From contig NZ_QLJH01000013.1 of NCBI RefSeq assembly GCF_003951315.1, positions 1-64,000 of the forward strand: a DNA stretch of 64,000 bases, read 5' to 3'. Source of the DNA: Sphingomonas sp. S-NIH.Pt15_0812 (lineage in GTDB: Bacteria > Pseudomonadota > Alphaproteobacteria > Sphingomonadales > Sphingomonadaceae). Shown here one piece after another: positions 14,911 through 24,141 of the stretch. The translations under genes were made by a program, and so were the position numbers. Within the stretch, counting starts at the first letter, position 1. The number at the start of each line of letters is the position of its first letter. Below the pieces are notes generated by a model. The model searched no databases, was not told the DNA's origin, and saw only the letters and a list, made by a program, of their open reading frames with translations.

Positions 14911-16178
14911 TCGACACGATCTTCGCCCTGTCGTCGGGCCAACCGCCGGCGGGGATCGCGGTGGTGCGGATCAGCGGCCCCGCGGCATTCGACGCCGCGC
15001 ATGCGCTCGGCGCCATGCCGAAGACGCTCCGCCGCGCGACCCTGCGCGCGCTCCGGGGGCGGGACGGTGGCTTGCTCGACCGGGCGCTGGTCGTCGCCTT
15101 TGGCGGCCCCGCCACCGCGACCGGCGAGGATCTGGTGGAGCTGCACTGCCATGGCGGCCGTGCCGTGGTCGCAGCGGTCCTGGCGACGCTGGCCAGCGTG
15201 CCCGGATGCCGGCTGGCGCAACCGGGGGAGTTCACCCGTCGCGCGCTGGCCAATGGCCGCATCGACCTGAGCGAAGCGGAAGGACTGGCGGACCTGCTGG
15301 AGGCGGAGACCGAGCAGCAACGCGTCGTCGCGCTGCGATCGCTGGAGGGGGCGATCAATCGGGCGGTACGAGGTTGGCTGACCGAGGTGGCGATGCTGTC
15401 GGCGCGGATCGAGGTGATGCTCGACTATGCCGATGAGGAGGATGCCGGTGCCAATGATGCCGGGGCGATCCGGTCGGCCATGGCGGCGCTGGCGGCGACG
15501 ATCGATCAGGCGGCGTCCGCCCCGCCGGTCGAGCGCGTGCGCGACGGGTTGCGGGTGGTCATTGCCGGTCCGCCCAATGCCGGCAAGTCGACCCTGCTCA
15601 ACCTGCTGGTCGGGCGGGAGGCGGCGATCGTATCGCCGATCGCGGGCACGACACGCGACCGGATCGAAGCGCCGGTCGTTCGCCATGGCCGTGCCTATCT
15701 GCTGATCGACACAGCGGGCCTGACCGAGACGGAGGACGTGGTCGAGGCGATCGGCGTCGACCGCGCGTGGGCCGCGGTGGCGGAAGCGGACATCGTGCTT
15801 TGGGTCAGTGACGAACCGTCGCCTCATGATGGTGCCCTGCATGTCCATGCGCGTGCGGACCTGACCGGGCGGGAAGCAGTGCCGGCCGGCCGGCTCGGCG
15901 TCCGTCGCGACGATGCGGCGACGATCATGGCGCTATGGGATGCCATGGAGGAACGGGCCACGACCTTGCTGCCGCCCGCCGATGCGCTGCCGCTTCGGGC
16001 TCGGCATCGAGAGCTCTGCCGGGCCGCCGCGACCGCCCTTTGCGAGGCGCCGGCCGACCCCCTGTTGATCGGCGAACATCTGCGTCTGGCACGATCCAAG
16101 CTCGCGGCGATCACCGGAGCGGATGCGACCGAGGTCATGCTCGATCAGCTCTTCGGACGTTTCTGCCTAGGAAAATGA
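14907..16178 (+). CDS. mnmE: tRNA modification GTPase MnmE
   Basis: A 423-aa GTPase that, with MnmG, installs the cmnm5 group on wobble U34 of tRNAs. The N-terminal folate-binding domain begins TIFALSSGQPPAGIAVVRISG. The G domain has GPPNAGKSTLLNLLVG (about 220-235), GTTRDR and DTAGLTE. The C terminus ends in FCLGK, keeping the catalytic C-x-G-K Cys. The G4 region reads HARADLTG where many members have NK-x-D; the Asp is kept but the Asn-Lys is not. It is slightly shorter than the E. coli protein (454 aa). A parS palindrome starts 1 base past its stop codon. Confidence 0.95.
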   Translation: MIDTIFALSSGQPPAGIAVVRISGPAAFDAAHALGAMPKTLRRATLRALRGRDGGLLDRALVVAFGGPATATGEDLVELHCHGGRAVVAAVLATLASVPGCRLAQPGEFTRRALANGRIDLSEAEGLADLLEAETEQQRVVALRSLEGAINRAVRGWLTEVAMLSARIEVMLDYADEEDAGANDAGAIRSAMAALAATIDQAASAPPVERVRDGLRVVIAGPPNAGKSTLLNLLVGREAAIVSPIAGTTRDRIEAPVVRHGRAYLLIDTAGLTETEDVVEAIGVDRAWAAVAEADIVLWVSDEPSPHDGALHVHARADLTGREAVPAGRLGVRRDDAATIMALWDAMEERATTLLPPADALPLRARHRELCRAAATALCEAPADPLLIGEHLRLARSKLAAITGADATEVMLDQLFGRFCLGK

Positions 16179-16194
16179 TGTTCCACGTGGAACA
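16179..16194. promoter_or_regulatory. parS: parS centromere site 1
   Basis: TGTTCCACGTGGAACA is a perfect 16-bp palindrome of the universal chromosomal parS class (consensus TGTTNCACGTGNAACA). It lies in the mnmE-mnmG gap, about 6.3 kb from oriC and 3.3 kb from parB, which encodes its binding protein. Confidence 0.92.
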
Positions 16195-16232
16195 GCTTTG
16201 GCGTGACGAAGGATAATCGCTACAGGCGAAGG

Positions 16233-18065
16233 ATGTTCGACGTCATCGTTCTCGGTGCCGGCCATGCGGGGATCGAAGCCGCATCGGCCGCAGCCCGTCG
16301 TGGGGCCGCCACCGCCCTGATCAGCTTCTCGACCGACAATATCGGCGTCATGTCCTGCAACCCCTCGATCGGCGGATTGGGGAAGGGGCATATCGTTCGC
16401 GAGGTCGACGCCTTTGACGGGGTGATGGCGCGGGCCGCCGATGCCGCCGCGATCCACCATCGGTTGCTCAATGCCAGCAAGGGCGCAGCCGTTCAGGGGC
16501 CACGAATCCAGGCTGACAGACGTCGCTACCAGGCGGCGGTGAAGGCGATGATGGCGGGGAGCGGCGTGACCTTTCTCGCCGGGGAAGTGGTCGGTCTGGA
16601 TCTGACCGGGGGCGTGGTGCAAGGCGTGACGCTGGCCACCGGCGAGCGGATCGCCACCCGTGCGCTGGTCATCGCGACCGGCACCTTCCTGGGGGGGCGC
16701 ATCTTTCGCGGCGACGAACGGCATGCCGGCGGCCGGATCGAAGAACGGAGCGCGGGGTTGCTCGCCGACCATTTCCGCGACCTGTGCCTGCCGATGGCGC
16801 GGCTCAAGACGGGCACGCCACCCCGTCTCGATGGCCGCACCATCGACTGGGCGCGACTAGCGGAGCAACCGTCCGACGACCTTGGCTGGACGATGTCGGC
16901 GCTCACCCCCGGCCGACAACTGCCACAAATTTCCTGCGCGATCACCCGGACGACCGGCGCGACCCATGCGGTGGTCCGCGATCATCTCGACTCGTCGCCG
17001 CTCTATTCCGGGGCGATCGAGGGGCAGGGGCCACGCTATTGCCCGTCGATCGAAGACAAGATCCATCGCTTCGGCGACCGCGATGGCCACCAGATTTTTC
17101 TGGAGCCGGAGGGTCTGGATGACCCGACCGTCTACCCCAACGGCCTGTCGACCAGCCTGTCGACCGAGGCGCAGCATGCGATGATCGCCACCATTGCCGG
17201 TCTCGAAAATGCCCGCATTACCGTGCCGGGCTATGCCGTCGAATATGACCATATTGACCCGCGCGCCTTGGCGCCGACGCTGACAGTGCGGTCGGTCGAG
17301 GGCCTGTTCTGCGCCGGCCAGATCAACGGCACGACCGGCTATGAAGAGGCGGCGGGGCAGGGACTGGTCGCCGGTCTCAACGCGGCGGCCCATGCTTGCG
17401 ATCTCGCACCCGTTATCCTCGACCGGGCGTCGAGCTATATCGGCGTGATGATCGATGACCTCGTGCTGCAAGGCGTCACCGAGCCCTATCGGATGCTGAC
17501 CGCCCGCGCCGAGTTCCGACTCTCGCTGCGGGCCGACAATGCCGAGACCCGATTGGCGTCGGTGGCGCAGGAGGCGGGTTGCGTATCGGCGGAGCGGCTG
17601 GCCCATCAGGCGCGCTCCGACGATCAACGGGCGACGCTGCGCCAGCGGCTCGACCGGTCGCTGACCGCGAGCGATATTCAGGTCATGGGCGGACGGGTCA
17701 GCCAGGATGGCGCGCGCCGCAGCATCTGGGAATGGCTGCGCTTCGACGGCATCGATCTCGACCGAATCGCGCCCGAGGCCCTGGCCGATATCGACCCGAC
17801 CGTGATCCGGGAGGTGGCGGAGGATGCCCGCTACGCACCCTATCTCGAACGACAGGCGCAGGAGGTGGCGACGCTCCGATCGGAGGAAGCCATCCCCTTA
17901 CCGGCGGATATCGACTATGCCGCCATCGCCGGTCTCTCCAACGAAATGGTCGCACGGCTCGATGCCAGTCGGCCGATCTCACTCGCCGCGGCTGCCCGGA
18001 TACGGGGGATCACCCCGGCCGCGCTGTCCGCCGTTCTCCTTCACGCCAAACGGTATGCCGCATGA
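16233..18065 (+). CDS. mnmG: tRNA uridine 5-carboxymethylaminomethyl modification enzyme MnmG (GidA)
   Basis: A 610-aa FAD protein, partner of MnmE. The N terminus [22 protein letters not shown] is the dinucleotide-binding loop. [19 protein letters not shown] and the later [16 protein letters not shown] are GidA signatures. I chose the ATG at 16233, with AGG 6 bases upstream, because it begins the conserved core; a GTG at 16203 would add ten basic residues and cannot be excluded. The stop overlaps the rsmG start by 4 bases. The gene lies 38 bases after parS site 1. Confidence 0.95.
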   Translation: MFDVIVLGAGHAGIEAASAAARRGAATALISFSTDNIGVMSCNPSIGGLGKGHIVREVDAFDGVMARAADAAAIHHRLLNASKGAAVQGPRIQADRRRYQAAVKAMMAGSGVTFLAGEVVGLDLTGGVVQGVTLATGERIATRALVIATGTFLGGRIFRGDERHAGGRIEERSAGLLADHFRDLCLPMARLKTGTPPRLDGRTIDWARLAEQPSDDLGWTMSALTPGRQLPQISCAITRTTGATHAVVRDHLDSSPLYSGAIEGQGPRYCPSIEDKIHRFGDRDGHQIFLEPEGLDDPTVYPNGLSTSLSTEAQHAMIATIAGLENARITVPGYAVEYDHIDPRALAPTLTVRSVEGLFCAGQINGTTGYEEAAGQGLVAGLNAAAHACDLAPVILDRASSYIGVMIDDLVLQGVTEPYRMLTARAEFRLSLRADNAETRLASVAQEAGCVSAERLAHQARSDDQRATLRQRLDRSLTASDIQVMGGRVSQDGARRSIWEWLRFDGIDLDRIAPEALADIDPTVIREVAEDARYAPYLERQAQEVATLRSEEAIPLPADIDYAAIAGLSNEMVARLDASRPISLAAAARIRGITPAALSAVLLHAKRYAA

Positions 18066-18670
18066 CCGAAGATGATGCTCGGGCCTGGGTGGATAGGCAT
18101 TTCGGATCGCCGGCGGTCGACCGCCTGACCCGCTTCGTCACGATGCTGGCGGAGGAAATGCAGCGCCAGAATCTGATCGCCCCCTCCACATTGGAGATCG
18201 TGTGGAGCCGGCATCTGGTCGACTCGCTGCAACTCGGATTGCTTGCGGGCGCGCCGGCGGAGCAGTGGCTCGATATCGGCACAGGGGCCGGTTTCCCAGG
18301 ACTGGTGCTGGCCATGGCGATCGACGCCCGCTTCCTGCTGGTCGAGCCGCGCCGGCGTCGGGTCGATTTCCTGCAAGCCTGTGCCGATGCGCTCGGGCTC
18401 GGCCATGTCGAGATTGCGTGCGCCAAGGTGGAGCAGATCGCCCGACCGTCCCACATCATTACGGCCCGGGCGGTGGCGTCGATCGAAAAGCTTTTGCAGT
18501 CGGCGGCGGCTTGCGCCACAGCGGAGACACGATGGTTGCTGCCTCGCGGCGCTGTCGATCCGAAAGAACTGCGCGGCCTCGACCGGCGATATGGGCTGAC
18601 GTTCCACGTGGAACAATCCCTGACCGCAGCGGACTCGTCGATCGTGATAGCCGATGGAGCCAAGCGATGA
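18062..18670 (+). CDS. rsmG: 16S rRNA (guanine527-N7)-methyltransferase RsmG (GidB)
   Basis: A 202-aa SAM-dependent methyltransferase that modifies G527 of 16S rRNA; loss gives low-level streptomycin resistance in other bacteria. [18 protein letters not shown] (about 69-86) is motif I, and [13 protein letters not shown] follows. ATGA overlaps join it to mnmG upstream and parA downstream. Unusually, its 3' end contains a parS palindrome (18600-18615), so the codons for FHVEQ are also a ParB site. Confidence 0.95.
   Translation: MTEDDARAWVDRHFGSPAVDRLTRFVTMLAEEMQRQNLIAPSTLEIVWSRHLVDSLQLGLLAGAPAEQWLDIGTGAGFPGLVLAMAIDARFLLVEPRRRRVDFLQACADALGLGHVEIACAKVEQIARPSHIITARAVASIEKLLQSAAACATAETRWLLPRGAVDPKELRGLDRRYGLTFHVEQSLTAADSSIVIADGAKR
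18600..18615. promoter_or_regulatory. parS: parS site 2, inside rsmG
   Basis: CGTTCCACGTGGAACA contains the perfect 14-bp core GTTCCACGTGGAAC (18601-18614); only the outermost base departs from the full palindrome. It is 2.4 kb from parS site 1 and 52 bases before the parA start. Confidence 0.88.
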
Positions 18671-19446
18671 TCGTTGTTGCAGTCGCCAACCAGAAGGGTG
18701 GGGTGGGCAAGACCACCAGTGCGATCAACCTTGCCACCGCCCTGTCGGCGACGGGGCAGCATGTGCTGCTGATCGATCTCGATCCGCAGGGCAATGCCTC
18801 GACCGGTCTGGGCGTCGGACATTCCCAGCGGGTCAATTCCAGCTACGACGTGCTGATCGGCAACATGACGCTCGACAAGGCGGTCATGACGACGAAGGTG
18901 CCCAGGCTCGATCTGGTTCCCGCGACCGTCGACCTCTCGGGCGCCGAGATCGAGTTGGTCGAGATGGATGCCCGGACCCATCGTCTGGACGAAGCCTTGC
19001 GGCGCAGCACGACCCCCTGGGACATTGTGCTGATCGACTGCCCGCCCTCGCTAGGTCTGTTGACGATGAACGCGATGGTCGCGTCGGACACCTTGTTCGT
19101 TCCACTCCAATGCGAGTTCTTCGCGCTGGAGGGGCTGTCGCAATTGCTGACGACCGTCGAGCGCATTCGTCAGCGCTTTAACCCGGGATTGTCGATCCTG
19201 GGTGTAGCGCTCACCATGTATGATCGGCGCAACCGGCTGACCGAGCAGGTCTCCGCCGATGTGCGCGCCGTGTTGGGCAAGGTGGTGTTCGATACCGTGA
19301 TTCCGCGTAACGTCCGTCTTTCCGAAGCGCCGAGCCATGGCTTGCCGGCGCTCATCTACGATCATCGCTGTTCCGGCTCGGAAGCCTATATCGCCCTGGC
19401 GCGCGAGATCATCGTGCGCTTGCCGAGCAAGGCGGCCGCGGCATGA
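18667..19446 (+). CDS. parA: Chromosome partitioning ATPase ParA
   Basis: A 259-aa Soj/ParA-type ATPase. The deviant Walker A KGGVGKTT is at residues 10-17, with LLIDLDPQGNAS as Walker A' and VLIDCPPSLGLLT as Walker B. It lacks the N-terminal HTH of plasmid ParA types, as expected for a chromosomal copy. It moves ParB-parS complexes after origin duplication. It overlaps rsmG upstream and parB downstream by 4 bases each. Confidence 0.97.
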   Translation: MIVVAVANQKGGVGKTTSAINLATALSATGQHVLLIDLDPQGNASTGLGVGHSQRVNSSYDVLIGNMTLDKAVMTTKVPRLDLVPATVDLSGAEIELVEMDARTHRLDEALRRSTTPWDIVLIDCPPSLGLLTMNAMVASDTLFVPLQCEFFALEGLSQLLTTVERIRQRFNPGLSILGVALTMYDRRNRLTEQVSADVRAVLGKVVFDTVIPRNVRLSEAPSHGLPALIYDHRCSGSEAYIALAREIIVRLPSKAAAA

Positions 19447-20339
19447 GCGAGGCGTCCCCCCGCCGATCCCGCGCCGGCCTCGGCCGGGGTCTCGACGCCC
19501 TGCTGGGCGAGATGGCCCGCGAGGTGCCGGTATCGGACGATGCGTCCGAAAAGAACAACGGCATACGCACGCTGCCGATCAGCGCCCTGGCCCCGCATCC
19601 GCAGCAGCCGCGCCGTCGCTTCGACGATGCGTTGCTGGAGGAACTCGCCGCATCGATCGCGGCGCGCGGCGTCATCCAGCCGATCGTGGTCCGGCCGCAC
19701 GGGCATCAGTTCCAGATCGTCGCCGGCGAGCGGCGGTGGCGCGCGGCGCAGCGCGCCCGCTTGCACGAAGTGCCGGTGGTGGTGCGCGACTTCGACGATC
19801 TCGAAACGATGGAGATCGCCCTTGTCGAGAATATCCAGCGCCAGGACCTGAACGCCATCGAAGAGGCGCAGGCCTATCAGCGGCTGGCCGGTGAATATGG
19901 TCATACCCAGGATGCGCTGGCGAAGATCGTTCACAAGTCGCGCAGCCACGTCGCCAATCTGTTGCGACTGCTCGAACTGCCCGACCAGGTGCAGGCCAGG
20001 GTCGTCGACGGTACGCTGACGATGGGCCATGCCCGCGCCTTGCTCGGCGCGCCCGATGTCGAGCGGCTGGCGGAGCAGGTGGTGGTGCGCGGCCTGTCGG
20101 TGCGCGATACCGAGAAGCTGACCCGCGACAAGAAGCCGCGCAAATCGGAACCATCGGAAAAGGCCGCACCGGCTCTGCCCGATGCGGACATCGTCGCGCT
20201 GCAAACGCAACTGGCCGATCTGCTCGGCGTTTCGGTCCAGATCGCGTATGGGCCCAAGGGCGGTACGCTGTCTCTGAGCTATTCGACGCTCGATCAGCTG
20301 GACATGCTCTGCCAGCGCCTGACCGGGGAAGGGATCTGA
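19443..20339 (+). CDS. parB: Chromosome partitioning protein ParB
   Basis: A 298-aa parS-binding CTPase clamp. The N-terminal GLGRGLDALLG motif stimulates ParA. The ParB/Srx CTP-binding domain has GVIQPIVVR, AGERRWRAAQ and ENIQRQDLNAIEEA. The central HTH reads TQDALAKIVHKSRSHVANLLRLLELP, and a C-terminal dimerisation region ends the protein. Two parS sites are nearby (16179 and 18600). The next gene starts 4 bases after its stop. Confidence 0.97.
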   Translation: MSEASPRRSRAGLGRGLDALLGEMAREVPVSDDASEKNNGIRTLPISALAPHPQQPRRRFDDALLEELAASIAARGVIQPIVVRPHGHQFQIVAGERRWRAAQRARLHEVPVVVRDFDDLETMEIALVENIQRQDLNAIEEAQAYQRLAGEYGHTQDALAKIVHKSRSHVANLLRLLELPDQVQARVVDGTLTMGHARALLGAPDVERLAEQVVVRGLSVRDTEKLTRDKKPRKSEPSEKAAPALPDADIVALQTQLADLLGVSVQIAYGPKGGTLSLSYSTLDQLDMLCQRLTGEGI

Positions 20340-20342
20340 CCA

Positions 20343-22922
20343 GTGTGCAGCATCACGGCTTGGGGTGATGATCTAGTCGATATCGGATCGGACACGCCAC
20401 CCTGTTGGCTGGGTGGTGACGGTGAGATGGCACGGGCAATTCGCCGACATTCCTGGTGTCAGACCGATATGGGCCCACTCGCCGGATGGCCGCGCTCCCT
20501 GCAATCGGTGTTGCGGCTGATCCTGACCGCGCCCGAGCCGATGGCGCTCTGGTGGGGGCCTCATTGCCGACAGGTCTGGAATGACGGCTTTGCCGATCAT
20601 CTCGCGGCGGCGGGGGTCGCGATGGACCTCGGGTCCAGGGCGGCAGAGGCCTGGTCGACCTGCTGGCCTATGTTCCAACAGGCCCTGGATCGCGCCGCCG
20701 ATGCCTGGGGACCGCAACTAGCGCTGACCCTGCCGCCGAGTTTCAGCCGGGCATTGACCCAGGTGACGATCCGCCCGGTCGAAGATGACTTGGGACAGAT
20801 CGCCGGTTTCGTGATCCGGTTGCAGCCGATGGACCGGAACGGTCTGTCGAGCGACGATCCGGTCACGCTACCGATCGATCGCCGGATCGATGACCGATCG
20901 GCGCTCACCCTGTTGCATGATCTCCATCTTCGCTTGCGTGAAGCGAAGGATGTGAACGAGGCGATGAGCGAGGTGCTATATCTCGCCACCTCTTTCGCGG
21001 ACACCGATCGGGGCGGTGTTCACTTGGTCGACGCCGATGACCGGTGGATCAGCCTGGTCGCGCTTCACGGTTTCACCGACGAGAGTGACTATACGCGCAC
21101 CTATTGCGAGCATGACCTGAGAATTCCAAGCCCAGTGCTCGATCGGTTGAGGACGAAGCGCCAGCGCGTTGTCCTGACGGATGTCGCACGATCCAATCTG
21201 CCCGAAGTCGTTCGCACGATGATGCAGGATGCAGGGGTAGCGGCGATGGTGTCGATCCCGCTGATCGGTCCGGAGCGTCACTTCCTGGGTGTGCTGACCG
21301 TCCACTTTCGTGAAGCACGGTCGCTGGACAGTTTCACGCTGCGTCTGCTCGATCTGCTCGGCTGGATGGCGGGGGAGTTCGTTCATATCCGGCAGGTCTT
21401 GCAGCGGATCGAAAACCAGCATCGTGATGACCAGCGTCTGCGTCGGCTCAGCCAGCAATGGCGTGGCATGGCCGATCCGCTGGCCATCCAGCAGCACACG
21501 ATCCGGAAGCTGGTCAAATGGCTGGACGTGGAACGATGCGGATTCATCTACTTCAATGCGAGCAAGAATACGCTGGAAATCGAGGCGATCAATCCGGATC
21601 ATCCGAGCGAAGTGCGTCGACTGGCGATTCCGGCGAGCCATTGTCCCAACGGATTGCTCGACCCGATCCGAAAAGGGCAGACGATCGCCTTGGACGATTG
21701 TGGCACCAATCCGGCACGAGACTATCTCGGCTCGATCGGGATCGGTGCATTATGCGCCGTGCCGCTCCTCAGCCGGGACCGGGTCGTCGGCTGCCTGTTC
21801 ATCGGCACCGGGTCGAAGCGGCATTGGAGCTGCGCCGAGGTCAAGTTCCTGGAGGAAGTCGGCGACCGCTGCAAACTGGCGGTGGCCCGCGCCCGCGCCG
21901 AAGCCACCCTGCAGGAAACCAGCGACCGATTTCGCCGTACCACCGAATTGCTGCCAAGTCTGTTGTGGCATGCCGACAGCGACGGAATCAACTTCGTCGA
22001 TAATCGCCAATGGGAGCGGCTGACTGGCCAGTCCTATTATGACGGGCAGAATGGTGGATGGATACGCTATGTCCATCCCGACGATCGGCATATCGAACTG
22101 GACATCGTCAAGCGCGCCGACGACTTCCATGCGCCAGTCGAACGACAGATCCGCTACCGGATGCGCGATGGCAGCTATCGCTGGTTCCTGGCGCGGTCGG
22201 TTCCGGCGCGCGACAAGGATGGACAGGTTACCGGCTGGTACGGTTCGGCAACCGACATCCATGAACTGCGGACGCTGAAGGACCGGCAGGGGTTTCTGCT
22301 CGCCGAGTTGCAGCACCGGGTTCGTAACCTGCTGACGGTGACCCGGTCGGTGTTCGAGCGGACGATCGACTCGGGTTATGACATAGACGACATCAACGAT
22401 CATTTCCGTGGTCGACTGGATGCATTGGCCCGGACTCATGCCGGTATCTCACACCACCCGGAACAGTTGGTCGATCTTCAGAATCTCGTTCGCGAGGAAT
22501 TGCTGAGCGTCGGCGTTTCCGACGGGCCATCTGTCCGGATCGAGGGCCCCGACGTGGGGATGCCACTGGACATAGCCGAGAATTTGGCTTTAACATTTCA
22601 TGAACTGACTGTAAACGCGATCAAATTTGGCGCGTTAAAAGTGAAGTCCGGCAAGCTTGCCATCACTTGGCAGGTTGATGCGGATCATAGGGGAGGCAAG
22701 AAGCTGCTACTGAGCTGGACAGAATCCGGCATTCCGGCGATCGACCTGCGACCCAGCCGCTATGGTTTCGGGCGAGAACTGATCGAGGAAGCGCTACCCT
22801 ATCGGCTAAGGGCTGATACGGAGTTGCTGTTCGAACGTGGCGGCGTACGCTGCACGATCGCAGTTCCTCTGTCGCCCGTCGATGACGATGCCGTGCGCTA
22901 TGGACAAGGGGGGTGGTCGTGA
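20343..22922 (+). CDS. HWE-family sensor histidine kinase with GAF and PAS domains
   Basis: An 859-aa soluble kinase with no membrane segment. The order is: N-terminal PAS-like region (about 25-155, with GPLAGWPRSLQSV), GAF (about 185-350), second GAF (about 370-520), PAS (about 525-650), then an HWE kinase core. The phospho-His is His658 in LLAELQHRVRNLL. The N-box is FHELTVNAIKFGA and the WxE motif is SWTES. HWE kinases commonly feed the alphaproteobacterial general stress response and light or redox sensing. The start is GTG with AAGGGA upstream, 3 bases after the parB stop; an ATG 28 codons later is an alternative. Its stop overlaps the response regulator start. Confidence 0.9.
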   Translation: MCSITAWGDDLVDIGSDTPPCWLGGDGEMARAIRRHSWCQTDMGPLAGWPRSLQSVLRLILTAPEPMALWWGPHCRQVWNDGFADHLAAAGVAMDLGSRAAEAWSTCWPMFQQALDRAADAWGPQLALTLPPSFSRALTQVTIRPVEDDLGQIAGFVIRLQPMDRNGLSSDDPVTLPIDRRIDDRSALTLLHDLHLRLREAKDVNEAMSEVLYLATSFADTDRGGVHLVDADDRWISLVALHGFTDESDYTRTYCEHDLRIPSPVLDRLRTKRQRVVLTDVARSNLPEVVRTMMQDAGVAAMVSIPLIGPERHFLGVLTVHFREARSLDSFTLRLLDLLGWMAGEFVHIRQVLQRIENQHRDDQRLRRLSQQWRGMADPLAIQQHTIRKLVKWLDVERCGFIYFNASKNTLEIEAINPDHPSEVRRLAIPASHCPNGLLDPIRKGQTIALDDCGTNPARDYLGSIGIGALCAVPLLSRDRVVGCLFIGTGSKRHWSCAEVKFLEEVGDRCKLAVARARAEATLQETSDRFRRTTELLPSLLWHADSDGINFVDNRQWERLTGQSYYDGQNGGWIRYVHPDDRHIELDIVKRADDFHAPVERQIRYRMRDGSYRWFLARSVPARDKDGQVTGWYGSATDIHELRTLKDRQGFLLAELQHRVRNLLTVTRSVFERTIDSGYDIDDINDHFRGRLDALARTHAGISHHPEQLVDLQNLVREELLSVGVSDGPSVRIEGPDVGMPLDIAENLALTFHELTVNAIKFGALKVKSGKLAITWQVDADHRGGKKLLLSWTESGIPAIDLRPSRYGFGRELIEEALPYRLRADTELLFERGGVRCTIAVPLSPVDDDAVRYGQGGWS

Positions 22923-23290
22923 TGCTGAATGGCAAGCGCATCCTCGTGATCGAGGACGAATATTACATCGCCTCGGACCTGAAACGCGCCCTGCTCCGCG
23001 AGGGGGCGGTCGTCGTCGGACCGTTCAACACCGTGCCCCAAGGCTTGGCCGCGGTGAGCAACGATCCGATCGATGCCGCGTTGATCGATGTGAATCTGGA
23101 GGGTGTGACCTCATTCCCGATCGCGGACAAGCTGGACGAACGAGGCGTGCCTTATACATTTCTGACGGGCTATGACGGGACCACCCTGCCGGATGGATAT
23201 CGCAACCGACCACGCCTGGCCAAGCCCTTTACCATGGAGATCGTGCTGAACAGCTTGCGCGATCTTATCTGCCCGGAGGTGGCATTGTGA
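22922..23290 (+). CDS. Single-domain response regulator (FAT-GUY-like)
   Basis: A 122-aa stand-alone receiver domain. Acidic pocket Glu11-Asp12-Glu13, phospho-acceptor Asp56 (ALIDVNLEG), Thr82 and Lys101 (LAKPF) are all present. The segment PYTFLTGYD resembles the F-A-T-G-x-Y motif of receivers that work with HWE/HisKA_2 kinases in the general stress pathway, with Leu in place of Ala. It has no output domain, so it must act by protein contact or as a phosphate sink. AAGGGGGG lies 8 bases before the ATG, which overlaps the kinase stop. The kinase just upstream is the obvious partner. Confidence 0.88.
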   Translation: MLNGKRILVIEDEYYIASDLKRALLREGAVVVGPFNTVPQGLAAVSNDPIDAALIDVNLEGVTSFPIADKLDERGVPYTFLTGYDGTTLPDGYRNRPRLAKPFTMEIVLNSLRDLICPEVAL

Positions 23291-24021
23291 TACGTGCAAT
23301 CAGAGCTTTTCGCGATCCTGGCGCGGCGGTACGCCGGCTGAACACGCTGGTGCCGCTCGACGACGACGCGACCTTTGCGCTGACCGACGCCTTGACGACC
23401 GCGCGCCCGATCAAGCCGCGCCGCGAGTTGATCGGCGAAGGTCATGAGATCGTCGAGCCGCTGCTCATCCTCAGCGGCTGGGCGGCGCGCGTGCGCTTCC
23501 TGGCCGATGGTCGCCGCCAGTTCCTCAGCTTCCTGTTGCCGGGCGATGTCGTCGGGCTCGGGCAACAGTCGCGGCCCGTGGCGACGGCGACGGTGATCGC
23601 ACTGACGCCGGTCGAGATCTGCTCGGCGCCACTCCGCGACAAGTCTCCGGCGCTGGCCGAGGCCTATGCGCTCAGCCGGGCATTGGACGAAGCCTATCTG
23701 CTCGCCAACATCACCCGGCTCGGCCGGCTCAATGCGCAGGAGCGGATCGGCGACCTGTTCCTGGAATTGCTCGAACGCCTGCGGATGGCGGGACTGGAAA
23801 GCGGCAACAGCTTCGCGTTGCCGCTGACGCAGGAAATGATCGCCGATGCGCTGGGCCTGACCTCGGTCCACGTCAATCGCATGATCCAGCTGTTCCGCCG
23901 CGAAGGCGATTTGACCTGGAAGACGGGTCGGCTGACGCTGACCGATCCGGTGGCGCTGGCGCGCAAGATCAACCGGCAGCCGGTGCGGGTGTCGGCCATT
24001 CCCTTCGGCACGGCGCGCTGA
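23287..24021 (+). CDS. Crp/Fnr family transcription regulator
   Basis: A 244-aa regulator with an N-terminal cyclic-nucleotide-like beta barrel (about 20-130: LLILSGWAARVRFLADGRRQFLSFLLPGDVVG) and a C-terminal winged helix (QEMIADALGLTSVHVNRMIQLFRREG, about 180-205). There is no N-terminal Cys cluster, so it is not a canonical FNR. The GTG start overlaps the response-regulator stop (GTGA), making a kinase-receiver-regulator unit. Such Crp-like proteins next to HWE kinases are frequent in sphingomonads, but the target promoter is unknown. A strong terminator follows. Confidence 0.88.
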   Translation: MIRAIRAFRDPGAAVRRLNTLVPLDDDATFALTDALTTARPIKPRRELIGEGHEIVEPLLILSGWAARVRFLADGRRQFLSFLLPGDVVGLGQQSRPVATATVIALTPVEICSAPLRDKSPALAEAYALSRALDEAYLLANITRLGRLNAQERIGDLFLELLERLRMAGLESGNSFALPLTQEMIADALGLTSVHVNRMIQLFRREGDLTWKTGRLTLTDPVALARKINRQPVRVSAIPFGTAR

Positions 24022-24051
24022 TCGCTTCGCCGAACAGCCTGTCCGGATAGC

Positions 24052-24091
24052 AAAAGGGCCAGCGCGACACGATCGTCGCGCTGGCCCTTTT
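24052..24091. terminator. Strong bidirectional terminator
   Basis: AAAAGGGCCAGCGCGAC (24052-24068) and GTCGCGCTGGCCCTTTT (24075-24091) form a perfect 17-bp stem with a 6-base loop, and the arms supply U-runs in both directions. It ends both the Crp-type gene and the convergent MFS gene. Confidence 0.92.
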
Positions 24092-24141
24092 TCGTGATTC
24101 GGCGTGCCAATACGGACTGTCCGCACCGGCACGCCAGGGGA

